Counted from the stretch's first letter, positions 1-8,194 are shown. The stretch is 64,000 nucleotides of DNA from JAVDCA01 sp963819385 (GCA_963819385.1 CAWFVV010000001.1:682001-746000), one strand, 5' to 3'. Numbers and translations are program-made. The notes: generated by a model from the letters alone, not told the origin.

Positions 1-2
1 AT

Positions 3-455
3 CTTCTGTTCGACGTCTTCAAGGTGCCGATATTCGGTCGCGAGGAAGACGCGGCCGACCAGTTCGCGACATATATGATGCTGCAATTCGGCGAGGGTGC
101 GTATCGGCTGATCATGGGAGCAGCATGGTCGTACCGTGCGTTCATCATGGACTATCGGGGGAATCCGAAAGCCATCCTTCCGCTTGCCGCTTTTTCCAGC
201 ACCCATTCACAACCGGAGGAGCGGTTCTACAACATGATGTGCGTCGCTTATGGCTCCGACGGGAAGCGTTTTGCCGGCCTCGTCGAGAAGGGGCTTCTCC
301 CGGCCTCGCGAGCCGGGAACTGCAACTACGAGTTTGAGGTGCTGCAATTCGCATTCCAGCAGGGGATCGCGCCCCATCTCGATGAGGCGATGGCGGCCAA
401 GGTGCTTGCGATGGATTGGCTGGCGGCGGCAATCCCGCCGCGCCCCATACGCTAG
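3..455 (+). CDS. DUF4344-type putative metallopeptidase, C-terminal part (5' end outside window)
   Basis: The frame is open from the window edge (reading LLFDVFKVP...) to TAG at 453-455, so this is the C-terminal ~150 residues of a longer protein. The stretch GREEDAADQFATYMMLQFG followed by a Trp/Tyr-rich segment and a late Cys-Asn-Tyr-Glu-Phe-Glu motif matches what I know of DUF4344 putative metallopeptidases, in which a HExxH lies upstream; that part is not in the window, so catalysis cannot be checked. The GTG at 24 is internal, not the start. It converges with the AraC gene on the other strand. Assignment is from family recognition only. Confidence 0.7.
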   Translation, partial: LLFDVFKVPIFGREEDAADQFATYMMLQFGEGAYRLIMGAAWSYRAFIMDYRGNPKAILPLAAFSSTHSQPEERFYNMMCVAYGSDGKRFAGLVEKGLLPASRAGNCNYEFEVLQFAFQQGIAPHLDEAMAAKVLAMDWLAAAIPPRPIR

Positions 456-496
456 CGTTGCGGCGAAGTGCTTTGACGTCTCGAGCAGGTCAGCGG

Positions 497-1481
497 TCAG
501 GCGCACCGAGCGCGTTGCCACGCCCGGGGGCTTTGTCCGGTGACGCGTGCGAACGTGCGCGTGAGATGGGACTGATCGGCAAATCCCGCCTCCACGGCGA
601 TCTGCGCGATCGGAAGATCGGTTTCCAGCAGAAGCTGCTCTGCCCTTGAGAATTCTCGCCCGCAGCAGCCACTGGTGCGGGGCGAGCCCCGTCGAGATCT
701 TGAACGCCCGGCTGAAGTACGACCGCGACAATTTCACCAGGTCGGACACCGTTTGCAGCTGGACCTCATTGGCGAGATGGGCCGCAAAGTACTCGGTGAC
801 GCAACGAAGCTGCCAGGGAGCCAGACGTCCGCGCGGGACCGACGGATTCTTGGATGTGTTCAGCCTTGCGAGCGCAAGCAGCAGCGCGATCGACAGGGTA
901 TCGCCATAGAGTTGGCATCTCGGTTCGTCGTTTGCGCATTCCTCGGCGAACAGTTGAGCCAGATGCATGATGCCCGGATCGGAGAACATCAGTTGCGGCG
1001 TCCAAGCGTGGATCGGATCGATCTCGTCCTCCGCCATGCGCGCCAGTGTCGGGACATCGAACTGCAGCGTGAGGTGACGAAGAAAACGGACGTCGCTCGC
1101 GCGCCCGTGCGCGTCCAGACGCGCCGGGATGAAGCTGAGCGGACCGTCATGCGGGGGCGATCGACCGCGAAAGGCTTTCGATCGGATGTTCAAGTGTCCG
1201 CCGACCTCGTCGAGCACGACGGACAGCATCGGCCATTCGGACCCGAGGTCCACATGGAGCGCTCCCTCGCACCGCAGCTCTGCAATATGTGCGGACATCC
1301 CGGTCCACGATCTTTGCCAATACCTCGCCAGGCGAGCGCCCCGGTAGTCCGGCGCCGCCGCGTCCAGCCCGTCCGGTGCACAGAGGCGCGCCCGCGACGC
1401 GCCGAGCACGCTCAATTCGAGACTGAAGACGCGCCCGCGAGAAAGCTCGGTCCGGCCGGGAGCCACCCTTGCGGTGTGCAT
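497..1481 (-). CDS. AraC-family transcriptional regulator, frameshifted as sequenced
   Basis: The N-terminal ~220 residues form an AraC-type sensing region, followed by the first helix-turn-helix of the DNA-binding domain (SDLVKLSRSYFSRAFK, then GLAPHQWLLRARI). The frame then breaks near 643-645: removing one base from a short C run (G run on the coding strand) restores AEQLLLETDLPIAQIAVEAG and the second HTH (FADQSHLTRTFARVTG), ending at a TGA at 497-499. The restored protein is ~327 aa, a normal AraC size. Without the repair the frame continues as arginine-rich nonsense to 207. I start at ATG 1481 (MHTARV); ATG 1568 is also possible. Indel error is more likely than decay, because the downstream frame is intact. 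Target genes are not evident. Confidence 0.8.
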
Positions 1482-1830
1482 GGTCTCTGCCTCGTTTGTC
1501 CCGATCGATCGCCCGTGATGGCGAGATGCCGCAATGGTCAAGGCAAATCCATTGGACCAAGGGGTCATCTATATTTTGGGACCGGTCGACCATCCTTTGG
1601 GATCGGGTCCACGCGTCGGGCCGTCATGCCGGCAGCGTCGTTTCGTCAGCGCCGTTTCGTCAGCAGGACAGCGCGACTGCTATCAGCCAGCTCATGGGGC
1701 CGGCCGCCAATCCGAAGGGCGTTGTTCTGCGGCGCTGACGGCAGGGGCCGGTCAATCGATCACGCCCGCACGTCGCATGGGGGGCGGGCGCGTCGCGCGT
1801 CGGGCGGCCCGTAAGCCGGTCGCGTCGCCA

Positions 1831-2091
1831 TCAATAGGGCGACCAATCGCGCGACCGTCGACGATCGTAACGCGTGGGTCCGCGGTAGCCCGGATTTTGG
1901 ATGCAGGTGCCGCCGATGCCCGAAAGCGTCGTTTCGCACTGCTCGCGAGACGTGAAGTAGCACGACTGGCCACCGCCGCGGTCGCCCCGCAACGCACACC
2001 ATGGATAGTCATAGGCGGATTGCGCGCCGCTCGGTCGCGGGAGGGCCGCGACCGCAAGGCCCGTGAGGGCGATCAGCATGATTGCGCGCAT
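1831..2091 (-). CDS. DUF3551 small secreted protein
   Basis: An 86-residue protein starting at ATG 2091 with a good GGGAGAG Shine-Dalgarno just upstream. It has a Sec signal peptide (MRAIMLIALTGLAVAALP... cut near SGA-QS) and then a compact Cys-rich mature part: YPWCALRG, SCYFTSREQCETTLSG, GGTCIQNPGY. The W-C-A / C-Y-F-T-S-x-x-Q-C / C-x-x-N-P-x-Y pattern is typical of DUF3551, small exported proteins of unknown function expanded in Bradyrhizobium-like genomes. It is alone on its strand. The 262 bp between it and the AraC gene (1569-1830) hold no further gene that I can support. Confidence 0.82.
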   Translation of the reverse strand: MRAIMLIALTGLAVAALPRPSGAQSAYDYPWCALRGDRGGGQSCYFTSREQCETTLSGIGGTCIQNPGYRGPTRYDRRRSRDWSPY

Positions 2092-2458
2092 GGGACTCTC
2101 CCGGGTTCGTCCACTCGTATGAACACCACGTCGGCGCTTCATATTCAACACGCCACGCGCGTGTTGGCTCCCGTCCGGTGTGGTCGATGGCGGGATTTTG
2201 GCGCGTCAGGGCATCGCAGGGCTGGCCGCCGCTCCCGGTTGGCTTGTCGGGCATTTCATTCAAATTCACCGCGAAACCTCCCTGGCGGCTTAAGCGGCGG
2301 GCAAAAGAGACCGGGTAGGAATCGCACTGCATACGGGCGACATCCCGGTTGCCGTCACTGCGGTCGTGAACGCGTTGGGAGGGGCGGCTCCCCCAATCGT
2401 GCTCGGCGGTCGACACCTTGCGAACGCCGGCCAGTGTCCTGGCACGCGTGACGACTGA

Positions 2459-2493
2459 GGTCCTGCGGGAGGCCAACCCGCGGGACCTTTTTT
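2459..2493 (+). terminator. Strong intrinsic terminator with no assigned upstream gene
   Basis: Stem GGTCCTGCGGG (2459-2469) pairs with CCCGCGGGACC (2477-2487), one G-U pair, around a 7-nt loop, and is followed by six T (2488-2493). It terminates plus-strand transcription. The interval 2092-2458 has no convincing protein gene on the plus strand, so the transcript ending here may be a small RNA or a leader. I see nothing else in 2092-2458. Confidence 0.75.
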
Positions 2494-2531
2494 ATGTGCC
2501 GCAAGCACCACTTAGGTCCAGCTGACACGAG

Positions 2532-2567
2532 GCCGAACATGGCGCCGAACGCGGCGCCGAACCTGGC
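2532..2567. repeat. Three tandem 12-bp units GCCGAACNNGGC
   Basis: Units at 2532-2543, 2544-2555 and 2556-2567 differ only at the two N positions (AT, GC, CT). They lie between the terminator and the LexA-box promoter of the small membrane peptide. Read on the minus strand they would code a short Phe-Gly-Ala repeat, but I see no convincing gene there. A short slippage array or a binding-site cluster are both possible. Confidence 0.6.
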
Positions 2568-2598
2568 GCTTAACTCGTGAGAACAAAACAGAAACAAT

Positions 2599-2613
2599 GT
2601 TCGTCTTTCGTTC
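2599..2613 (+). promoter_or_regulatory. LexA (SOS) box GTTC-N7-GTTC upstream of small membrane peptide
   Basis: GTTC at 2599-2602 and GTTC at 2610-2613 are separated by exactly seven bases. This is the direct-repeat LexA operator known from alphaproteobacteria. The same pattern occurs 80 bp in front of lexA in this window (57240-57254). The box ends 19 bp before the ATG at 2633, where bound LexA would block initiation. Confidence 0.7.
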
Positions 2614-2632
2614 CTTCAAGGGGAGAGTCGTC

Positions 2633-2731
2633 ATGTTCCGGGCCGTCGTTGAGGAAGCTGCCGCGCTGGCGTCGATTTCGCTGTTCATTGGCATGATAGC
2701 GGTGTGGGCGCAGGTATTTTCCGCCATCTGA
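2633..2731 (+). CDS. 32-residue single-pass membrane peptide, predicted SOS-controlled
   Basis: A 32-aa open frame (starts MFRAVVEEAAALASI, ends QVFSAI) preceded by AAGGGGAG 8 bp upstream of the ATG. A short charged N-terminus (Arg, two Glu) is followed by an uninterrupted hydrophobic stretch of about 22 residues with one Trp near the end, i.e. one predicted inner-membrane helix. An in-frame ATG at 2597 overlaps the LexA box and has no ribosome site, so 2633 is preferred. Known precedent: Caulobacter SidA is a ~29-residue LexA-controlled inner-membrane peptide that blocks division after DNA damage. Similar function here is inference from size, topology and control; I did not compare the sequences. 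dnaE follows 236 bp downstream. Confidence 0.55.
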   Translation: MFRAVVEEAAALASISLFIGMIAVWAQVFSAI

Positions 2732-2796
2732 GTGTTCCCGACCATCCGGTCGCATGATTGGGCGGCGTTGCCGGGGAGGGCACGCTGCCAGTACAT

Positions 2797-2827
2797 GAGC
2801 CTGGATCACATGTGAGGCTGGATCACA
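2797..2827. repeat. Direct repeat GAGNCTGGATCACA (period 17 bp) upstream of dnaE
   Basis: GAGCCTGGATCACA at 2797-2810 and GAGGCTGGATCACA at 2814-2827 differ at one base. They lie 140-170 bp before the dnaE start in the leader region. They could be an operator for dnaE or chance; no known motif is recognised. Confidence 0.4.
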
Positions 2828-2967
2828 GTGGCCGGGAACATGTGCGCAAGCTGTGCAGCGCGCGCCCACCGGCGCGCGCCGCGGTGGACAGCAAGCCGGG
2901 GGCCTGCTCACTGTCGGCAAGCAGGGATTCGTGCCTGCCTCGTTGCCGAAATCCGTCCGGGGCCGCC

Positions 2968-5900
2968 GTGAGCAAAGCCATCAAGACCACCGCCGCTCCC
3001 GGGTTCGTGCATCTGCACGTGCACTCGTCCTACTCGCTGCTCGAGGGCGCGCTGACGATCGCGCGGCTTGCCGAGCTCGCCAAGGCCGATCACCAGCCGG
3101 CGCTGGCGCTCACCGACACCGACAACATGTTCGGCGCGCTCGAGTTCTCGGCCAAGATGGCCAACTCCGGGATCCAGCCGATCATCGGCTGCGCGCTCGC
3201 GGTCGACTTCGGCGATAGCGATCACGGGCCGCGTCCGCCCGGCATGATCCAGACGCGCGACCTGCCGCGCATCGTGCTGCTCGCCGCCCGCGAAGAGGGC
3301 TACCGCAACCTGATGCGGCTCAACGCGCGCGCTTTTCTCGGCCATACCGGCAACGAGCCCGCGCACGTGCGGCTCGATTGGCTGGCCGAGGCCAGCGAGG
3401 GCCTGATCGTGCTCACGGGCGGACCCGGCGGGCCGCTCGACCGGGCGATCGCGGCCGGGCAGGCGGCGTTTGCGACAGCGCGCGGCGAGGCACTGGCGCA
3501 ACTCTTCGGCGATCGCCTCTATGTGGAATTGCAGCGCCACGGCGGGGCCGACGAGCGCGCCGTCGAGCGCGCGCTGGTCGATTTCGCGTACGCCAAAGGC
3601 CTTCCTCTTGTCGCCGCCAACGAGCCGCTGTTTGCGACCGCCGAGGACTACGAGGCGCATGACGCGCTGATCTGCATCGCGGCAGGCCGCCTCGTCGCCG
3701 AGGCCGACCGCCCGCATCTCACGCCCGAGCACCGCTTCAAGACGCGCGCCGAGATGATCAAGCTCTTTGCCGACGTCCCTGAGGCGCTCGCCGCCTCGGT
3801 CGAGATCGCCGAGCGTTGCGCCTTCCGCCCCTCGACCTGCAAGCCGATCCTGCCGCAGTTCTCGACCGATAAGGACGCCTGGATGATCGACGAGGCGGGC
3901 GACCTCAAGCGCCGCGCCGAGGAGGGGCTCCGGCTCCGCCTCACGGCGCGTGGCGTCGCGCCCGGGCACGCCGAGGAGGAATATCGCGAGCGCCTCGCCT
4001 TCGAGCTCTCGGTCATCGCGGGGATGAAATATCCCGGCTACTTCCTGATCGTTGCCGACTTCATCCAGTGGGCGAAACAGCAGGGCATTCCGGTCGGCCC
4101 CGGCCGCGGCTCGGGCGCGGGCTCGCTCGTCGCCTATGCGCTCACCATCACGGACCTCGACCCGATCCGCTTCGGGCTGCTGTTCGAGCGCTTCCTCAAT
4201 CCCGAGCGCGTGTCGATGCCCGACTTCGACATCGACTTCTGCCAGGACCGGCGCGACGAGGTGATCCGCTACGTGCAGCAGCGCTACGGCCGCGACCGGG
4301 TGGCGCAGATCATCACCTTCGGCACCCTGCAGGCGCGCGGCGTGCTGCGCGACGTCGGCCGCGTGCTGGAGATGCCGTACGGCCAGGTCGACAAGCTGTG
4401 CAAGCTGGTGCCGCAGAACCCGGCCGCGCCCGTGACGCTCTCGCGCGCCATCCATGACGAGCCGCGCCTGCAGGCCATGCGCGACGCCGAGCCGGTGGTG
4501 GCGCGTGCGTTTGCGATCGCGCAGAAGCTCGAAGGCCTCAACCGCCACGCCTCGACGCACGCCGCCGGCATCGTGATCGGCGACCGGCCGCTCGAAGAGC
4601 TCGTGCCGCTCTACCGCGATCCGAAGTCCGACATGCCGGTGACCCAGTTCAACATGAAATGGGTCGAGCAGGCCGGGCTCGTCAAATTCGACTTCCTCGG
4701 CCTTACCACGCTCACGGTGCTCGCCACCGCGGTGCGGCTCATCGCTCAGCGCGGCATCGAGATCGATCTCGCGGCGCTGCCGCTCGACGACAAGAAGACC
4801 TATGAACTTTTTGCGCGGGCCGAAATGGTCGGCATCTTCCAGTTTGAAAGCCAGGGCATGCGGCGTGCGCTGCTCGACGCGCGGTCCGACCGCTTCGAGG
4901 ACATCGTCGCCCTCAACGCCCTCTACCGGCCGGGCCCGATGGCCAACATCCCGACCTTCTGCGCCCGCAAGCACGGCACCGAGCAGCCGGATTACATCCA
5001 TCCCAAGCTCGAGCCCGTGCTGCGCGAGACCTATGGTGTCATCGTCTACCAGGAACAGGTGATGCAGGCCGCGCAGGTGCTGGCCGGCTACTCGCTCGGC
5101 GAAGCCGACCTGCTGCGCCGCGCCATGGGCAAGAAGATCAGGAAGGAGATGCAGGCACAGCGCGAGCGCTTCGTCTCCGGCGCGGTCGAGCGTGGCCTCG
5201 ATAAGGGCCAGGCCGAGACCATCTTCGAGCTGCTCGAGCGCTTCGCCGATTACGGCTTCAACAAGAGCCACGCGGCCGCCTACGCGCTCGTCGCCTACCA
5301 GACCGCCTACCTGAAGACGCACTACCCGGTCGAGTTCCTGGCCGCCTCCATGACGCTCTCGATGGGCAACACCGACAAGCTCGCCGAATTCCGCGCAGAG
5401 GCGGTGCGGCTCGGCATCAAGGTCGAGCCGCCCTCGGTCAACCGCTCCGGCGTCGAGTTCGACGTGAAGGGCAATACGATCTACTACGCGCTCTCGGCGC
5501 TCAAAGGCGTGGGCCGGGCGGCCGTCGAGGCGATCGTCGCGGCGCGCGGCGAGCGGCCCTTCGCCGACCTCGCCGATTTCGCCGGCCGCATCAACCCGCG
5601 CGCCGTCAACAAGCGCGTGCTGGAGAGCCTTGCGGCATCCGGCGCCTTCGACTGCATCGAGCGCGAGCGCGCGCGTGCGGCCGCGGGCGTCGACGTCGTG
5701 CTCGCGGCGGCCAATCGCGCGCACGAGACCGCCGTGTCGGGCCAGGTCGACATGTTCGGCGGCGGGGCGGTGCGCGAGACGCTGCCGATCCCGGCGGCGG
5801 CCGCGTGGATGCCGGCCGAGCGCATGCAGAAGGAATACGACGCGGTCGGCTTCTTCCTCACCGGCCATCCGCTGGATGACTATGCGGCCGCGCTCAAGGG

Positions 5901-6429
5901 CCTGCGCGTCCAGTCGTGGAGCGAGCTCACGCGCGCCGTGAAAGCGGGCGCGACCGCGGGCCGCGTTGCCGCGACCGTGGTGTCGCGCACCGAGCGCCGC
6001 ACCAAGTCGGGCAGCAAGATGGGCATCTTCGGGCTCTCCGATCCGTCCGGGCAATACGAGGCGATCATCTTCCAGGAGGGCCTCGATCAGTACCGCGACG
6101 TCCTGGAGCCGGGCACCGCCGTGCTGCTCTTCCTCTCGGCCGAGGCGCAGGGCGACGAGGTGCGCGCCCGCATCCAATCGGCCGAGCCGCTCGAGAAGGC
6201 CGCAGCCAAGCTGCAGAAGGGCCTGCGCGTGTTCGTGCGCGACGACACGCCGCTCGACGCGGTGTCGCGCCGGCTCGACGCCAAGGGCGACGGCGAGATC
6301 TCGATCGTCGCGTTGCTCGGCGCCGGCGCCGAGGTCGAGCTCAAGCTGCCCGGCCGCTACAAGGTCTCGCCGCAGATCGCCGGCGCCATCAAGGCCGTGC
6401 CCGGCGTCGTCGAGGTGCAGGCGGTGTAG
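2968..6429 (+). CDS. dnaE: DNA polymerase III subunit alpha (replicative DnaE)
   Basis: Replicative C-family polymerase, 1153 aa from GTG 2968, the usual DnaE length. An upstream in-frame ATG (2758) would add 70 residues of low-complexity sequence without homology character. The PHP domain opens with HLHVHSSYSLLEG (residues ~15-27). The palm carries the metal-binding aspartates in PDFDIDFCQDRRDEV (about 418-432), and the motif GRGSGAGSLVAY precedes it. A helix-hairpin-helix region and an OB fold (around residue 1000) occupy the C-terminus. The N-terminus is of the DnaE1 type, not the mutagenic DnaE2/ImuC type. It lies directly downstream of the predicted SOS-controlled peptide. Confidence 0.97.
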   Translation: MSKAIKTTAAPGFVHLHVHSSYSLLEGALTIARLAELAKADHQPALALTDTDNMFGALEFSAKMANSGIQPIIGCALAVDFGDSDHGPRPPGMIQTRDLPRIVLLAAREEGYRNLMRLNARAFLGHTGNEPAHVRLDWLAEASEGLIVLTGGPGGPLDRAIAAGQAAFATARGEALAQLFGDRLYVELQRHGGADERAVERALVDFAYAKGLPLVAANEPLFATAEDYEAHDALICIAAGRLVAEADRPHLTPEHRFKTRAEMIKLFADVPEALAASVEIAERCAFRPSTCKPILPQFSTDKDAWMIDEAGDLKRRAEEGLRLRLTARGVAPGHAEEEYRERLAFELSVIAGMKYPGYFLIVADFIQWAKQQGIPVGPGRGSGAGSLVAYALTITDLDPIRFGLLFERFLNPERVSMPDFDIDFCQDRRDEVIRYVQQRYGRDRVAQIITFGTLQARGVLRDVGRVLEMPYGQVDKLCKLVPQNPAAPVTLSRAIHDEPRLQAMRDAEPVVARAFAIAQKLEGLNRHASTHAAGIVIGDRPLEELVPLYRDPKSDMPVTQFNMKWVEQAGLVKFDFLGLTTLTVLATAVRLIAQRGIEIDLAALPLDDKKTYELFARAEMVGIFQFESQGMRRALLDARSDRFEDIVALNALYRPGPMANIPTFCARKHGTEQPDYIHPKLEPVLRETYGVIVYQEQVMQAAQVLAGYSLGEADLLRRAMGKKIRKEMQAQRERFVSGAVERGLDKGQAETIFELLERFADYGFNKSHAAAYALVAYQTAYLKTHYPVEFLAASMTLSMGNTDKLAEFRAEAVRLGIKVEPPSVNRSGVEFDVKGNTIYYALSALKGVGRAAVEAIVAARGERPFADLADFAGRINPRAVNKRVLESLAASGAFDCIERERARAAAGVDVVLAAANRAHETAVSGQVDMFGGGAVRETLPIPAAAAWMPAERMQKEYDAVGFFLTGHPLDDYAAALKGLRVQSWSELTRAVKAGATAGRVAATVVSRTERRTKSGSKMGIFGLSDPSGQYEAIIFQEGLDQYRDVLEPGTAVLLFLSAEAQGDEVRARIQSAEPLEKAAAKLQKGLRVFVRDDTPLDAVSRRLDAKGDGEISIVALLGAGAEVELKLPGRYKVSPQIAGAIKAVPGVVEVQAV

Positions 6430-6440
6430 GGGATAGATTT

Positions 6441-6473
6441 CGTAGCCCGCATGGAGCGAAGCGCAATGCGGGG
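6441..6473 (+). repeat. REP-like palindrome, left half (family A) flanking RAYT
   Basis: The sequence begins CGTAGCCCGCATGGAGCGAA and ends in AATGCGGGG. It is the same left half as at 15873 and 56243. Its partner half lies at 7059-7098 on the other side of the transposase gene, whereas the two halves are close together in the other copies. Confidence 0.8.
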
Positions 6474-6506
6474 ACCCCGCCCGACACGCGCGAGGTGCGT
6501 GCGTCC

Positions 6507-7040
6507 ATGGTGCATTACCGCCGCAACTTCACCCAAGGCGGCACCTATTTCTTCACCGTCGCACTGGCCGACCGCCGCGCCGCAACGCTCGTCGATCACG
6601 CGCCCGCACTACGTGAAGCCTTTCGCGTCACCCGGCGCGACCGACCCTTCGCGATCGATGCCATCGTCGTGCTCCCCGAGCACCTCCACGTGGTCATGAC
6701 CTTGCCGCCGGACGACGCTGACTTTTCGGGCCGTTGGCGTCGCATCAAAAGCTGGTTCACGCGTGAGGTCGTGCGCTCCGGAAAGGCGATCAGCCGCGAT
6801 CGCCGCGGCGAATACGTTCTGTGGCAGCGGCGATTCTGGGAGCACACCGTGCGCGATGAGGCCGATTTCGCCCGGCACGTGGACTACATTCACTTCAATC
6901 CCGTGAAGCACGGCTTGGTGCCGCGTGTAAGCGGCTGGCCGCACTCGTCGTTCCACAAGTACGTGCGGGACGGGATTCTGCCGCAGGATTGGGGCGGCGA
7001 TATCAGGGGCGGGACGCTCGGGAAATTCGGCGAGCCCTGA
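6507..7040 (+). CDS. REP-associated tyrosine transposase (RAYT, Y1_Tnp family)
   Basis: A 177-aa single-strand DNA transposase-like protein of the IS200/IS605 Y1 superfamily. The start used is ATG 6507 (MVHYRRNFTQGGTYFFTV). The HUH metal motif is LPEHLHVVM (His59, His61) and the nucleophilic Tyr is Tyr127 in HVDYIHFNPVKHG. Both are intact and the length is normal for RAYTs. The family is known to act on REP palindromes, and the gene is bracketed by the two halves of REP family A (6441-6473 and 7059-7098), with intact family members at 15873 and 56243. No IS605 orfB is nearby. This looks like the domesticated RAYT that maintains the repeat. Confidence 0.92.
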   Translation: MVHYRRNFTQGGTYFFTVALADRRAATLVDHAPALREAFRVTRRDRPFAIDAIVVLPEHLHVVMTLPPDDADFSGRWRRIKSWFTREVVRSGKAISRDRRGEYVLWQRRFWEHTVRDEADFARHVDYIHFNPVKHGLVPRVSGWPHSSFHKYVRDGILPQDWGGDIRGGTLGKFGEP

Positions 7041-7058
7041 TGAGATACGCGAGTCCGT

Positions 7059-7098
7059 CCCCGGATTACGGCGCTTTCGCGCCGCCATCCGGGCTACG
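7059..7098 (+). repeat. REP-like palindrome, right half (family A) flanking RAYT
   Basis: CCCCGGATTACGGCGC ... GCCGCCATCCGGGCTACG. Its end CGGGCTAC is the inverted complement of GTAGCCCG at the left half. It carries an internal GGCGC/GCGCC hairpin as in the copy at 15873-15966. Confidence 0.8.
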
Positions 7099-7106
7099 AG
7101 CTGCGG

Positions 7107-7136
7107 CGTACTGGATTGCCCGCTTTCGCGGGCAAT
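7107..7136. repeat. Short palindromic repeat ATTGCCCGC-GCGGGCAAT
   Basis: Inverted arms ATTGCCCGC (7115-7123) and GCGGGCAAT (7128-7136) around a 4-nt loop, preceded by GTACTGG. This small hairpin type is scattered in rhizobial genomes. It directly follows REP family A. Confidence 0.6.
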
Positions 7137-7185
7137 GACGCAGCATTTGTCGGTAGGCGCGCGAGCCGTCGCGCTCCGTTTCATC

Positions 7186-7261
7186 CTCACAGCATCCGCG
7201 GCCGCTCGATTTAGCCGCCCAGATTGTCGCCGGGCCGCAGCGCGAGCGTGGCCAGCTCGCC
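7186..7261 (-). pseudogene. Relic of the 3' end of the GMC oxidoreductase gene
   Basis: These 76 bp align without gaps to 8345-8420, the last codons and stop of the GMC gene, with 10 mismatches (about 87% identity). Similarity continues weakly a little further downstream of the stop. The translated relic reads ...IERPRML at its end like the real gene, but the Tyr codon before it is a TAA. The relic and the live gene end flank the epimerase gene, indicating an old tandem duplication that has since decayed. The rest of 7041-7282 is repeat DNA. Confidence 0.7.
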
Positions 7262-7282
7262 ATCCAGTCACCATCCGGCATC

Positions 7283-8194
7283 TCACGCTGATTCTGGCGG
7301 CGTGACGGCGGCGAGAAGCGCTTTGGTATCGTGTGGCGCCCATCCGGCGGCCATCAGCTTGCCGGGGTCGACAATGAACTCGCTGCCCTTGCCGCTGGCC
7401 AAGGCCACGCCGCCGAAAAGTAGTTGAGCGACCCAGCGCACGGGGGCTGCCGGCACGGTAAAGATGCCGGGCGGGCGCCCGAGACGACGACGAAACGATA
7501 CAACGATCTCCGGGATGGAAATGGGATGCGGGTCCGCGACCAGATAGGTTTCGCCGCTCGGCGCGGAATTCAATACCAGGTGAACAGCGCTGATAAAGTT
7601 CTCGATGCCCAGCATCGAGCGGCGGTTGCGGAAGGCTCCCAGCGGCAACGGTATCGGCAGCGATGCGAGCCGGGCCAAGGTCACCAGATTGCCCCGAGGG
7701 ACATCGCCATAGAGCATGACCGGACGCAGTATCGTGAACGGAACGCCGGAGGCGGCGACCGCCGCTTCGGCGGTAAGCTTGGAACGGCCGTAGGCGTTGC
7801 TCGGTCGAGGATCGTCGGCCTCGGTCAAGACATGGTCGGCAGCAGGACCGCTCTGCGCGCTGACCGATGAAATGAAGATGAAATGCTTGACGCCTGCTCG
7901 CGCTGCCTCGGACGCGAGCGCGGCGGTCGCGCGATGGTTGATCTGATCGAAGAGGCCCTCCGCAACGCCGTCGCTTGCCGTTATGGCCGCAAGATGCACG
8001 ACCGCATCGACGCCGTTGAGCAGCGGCGCCCAATCGAGTGGGTGCGAGAGATCGCCTTCGACAACGTCGACACTCGGCAACGGGAAAGCAGGCGTGTGCC
8101 GAACGAGCGCACGCACGGCGTATCCGGCCGAAACGAGGCTCCGGGTAAGCGGGCGACCGCAAAAACCTGTCGCACCCGTGATCAATACGCGCAT
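7283..8194 (-). CDS. NAD(P)-dependent epimerase/dehydratase (extended SDR)
   Basis: A 303-aa extended short-chain dehydrogenase/reductase. The nucleotide-binding motif is GATGFCG (7-13), with HLAAI near 67-71 and active-site Ser (FISSVSA, ~107-113) and Tyr135-Lys139 (YGRSK). The substrate domain resembles UDP-sugar 4-epimerase and NDUFA9-like members, so the exact substrate is open. I start at ATG 8194 (MRVLITG) because GGAAGA lies 5 nt upstream; earlier in-frame ATGs add only seven residues. It sits between a GMC relic and the live GMC gene on the same strand, so its position may be secondary to a duplication. Confidence 0.85.
   Translation of the reverse strand: MRVLITGATGFCGRPLTRSLVSAGYAVRALVRHTPAFPLPSVDVVEGDLSHPLDWAPLLNGVDAVVHLAAITASDGVAEGLFDQINHRATAALASEAARAGVKHFIFISSVSAQSGPAADHVLTEADDPRPSNAYGRSKLTAEAAVAASGVPFTILRPVMLYGDVPRGNLVTLARLASLPIPLPLGAFRNRRSMLGIENFISAVHLVLNSAPSGETYLVADPHPISIPEIVVSFRRRLGRPPGIFTVPAAPVRWVAQLLFGGVALASGKGSEFIVDPGKLMAAGWAPHDTKALLAAVTPPESA

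Noticed and set aside
207..1568. A 453-residue AraC protein with a novel C-terminal extension
   Set aside because: The extension is the wrong frame after a one-base shift; the second HTH is found intact in the neighbouring frame.
2908..6177. 1089-codon open frame antisense to dnaE
   Set aside because: It mirrors the codon structure of dnaE in high-GC DNA, is Arg/Glu/His-rich without family features, and has no independent start context.
2968..6429. DnaE2/ImuC mutagenic polymerase, prompted by the nearby LexA box
   Set aside because: The PHP opening HLHVHSSYSLLEGA and the full length with OB fold are of the replicative DnaE1 type; no imuA or imuB is adjacent.
6441..7136. A complete IS200/IS605 insertion sequence
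   Set aside because: The gene is RAYT-like, there is no orfB, and the flanks are REP halves seen elsewhere without a transposase.
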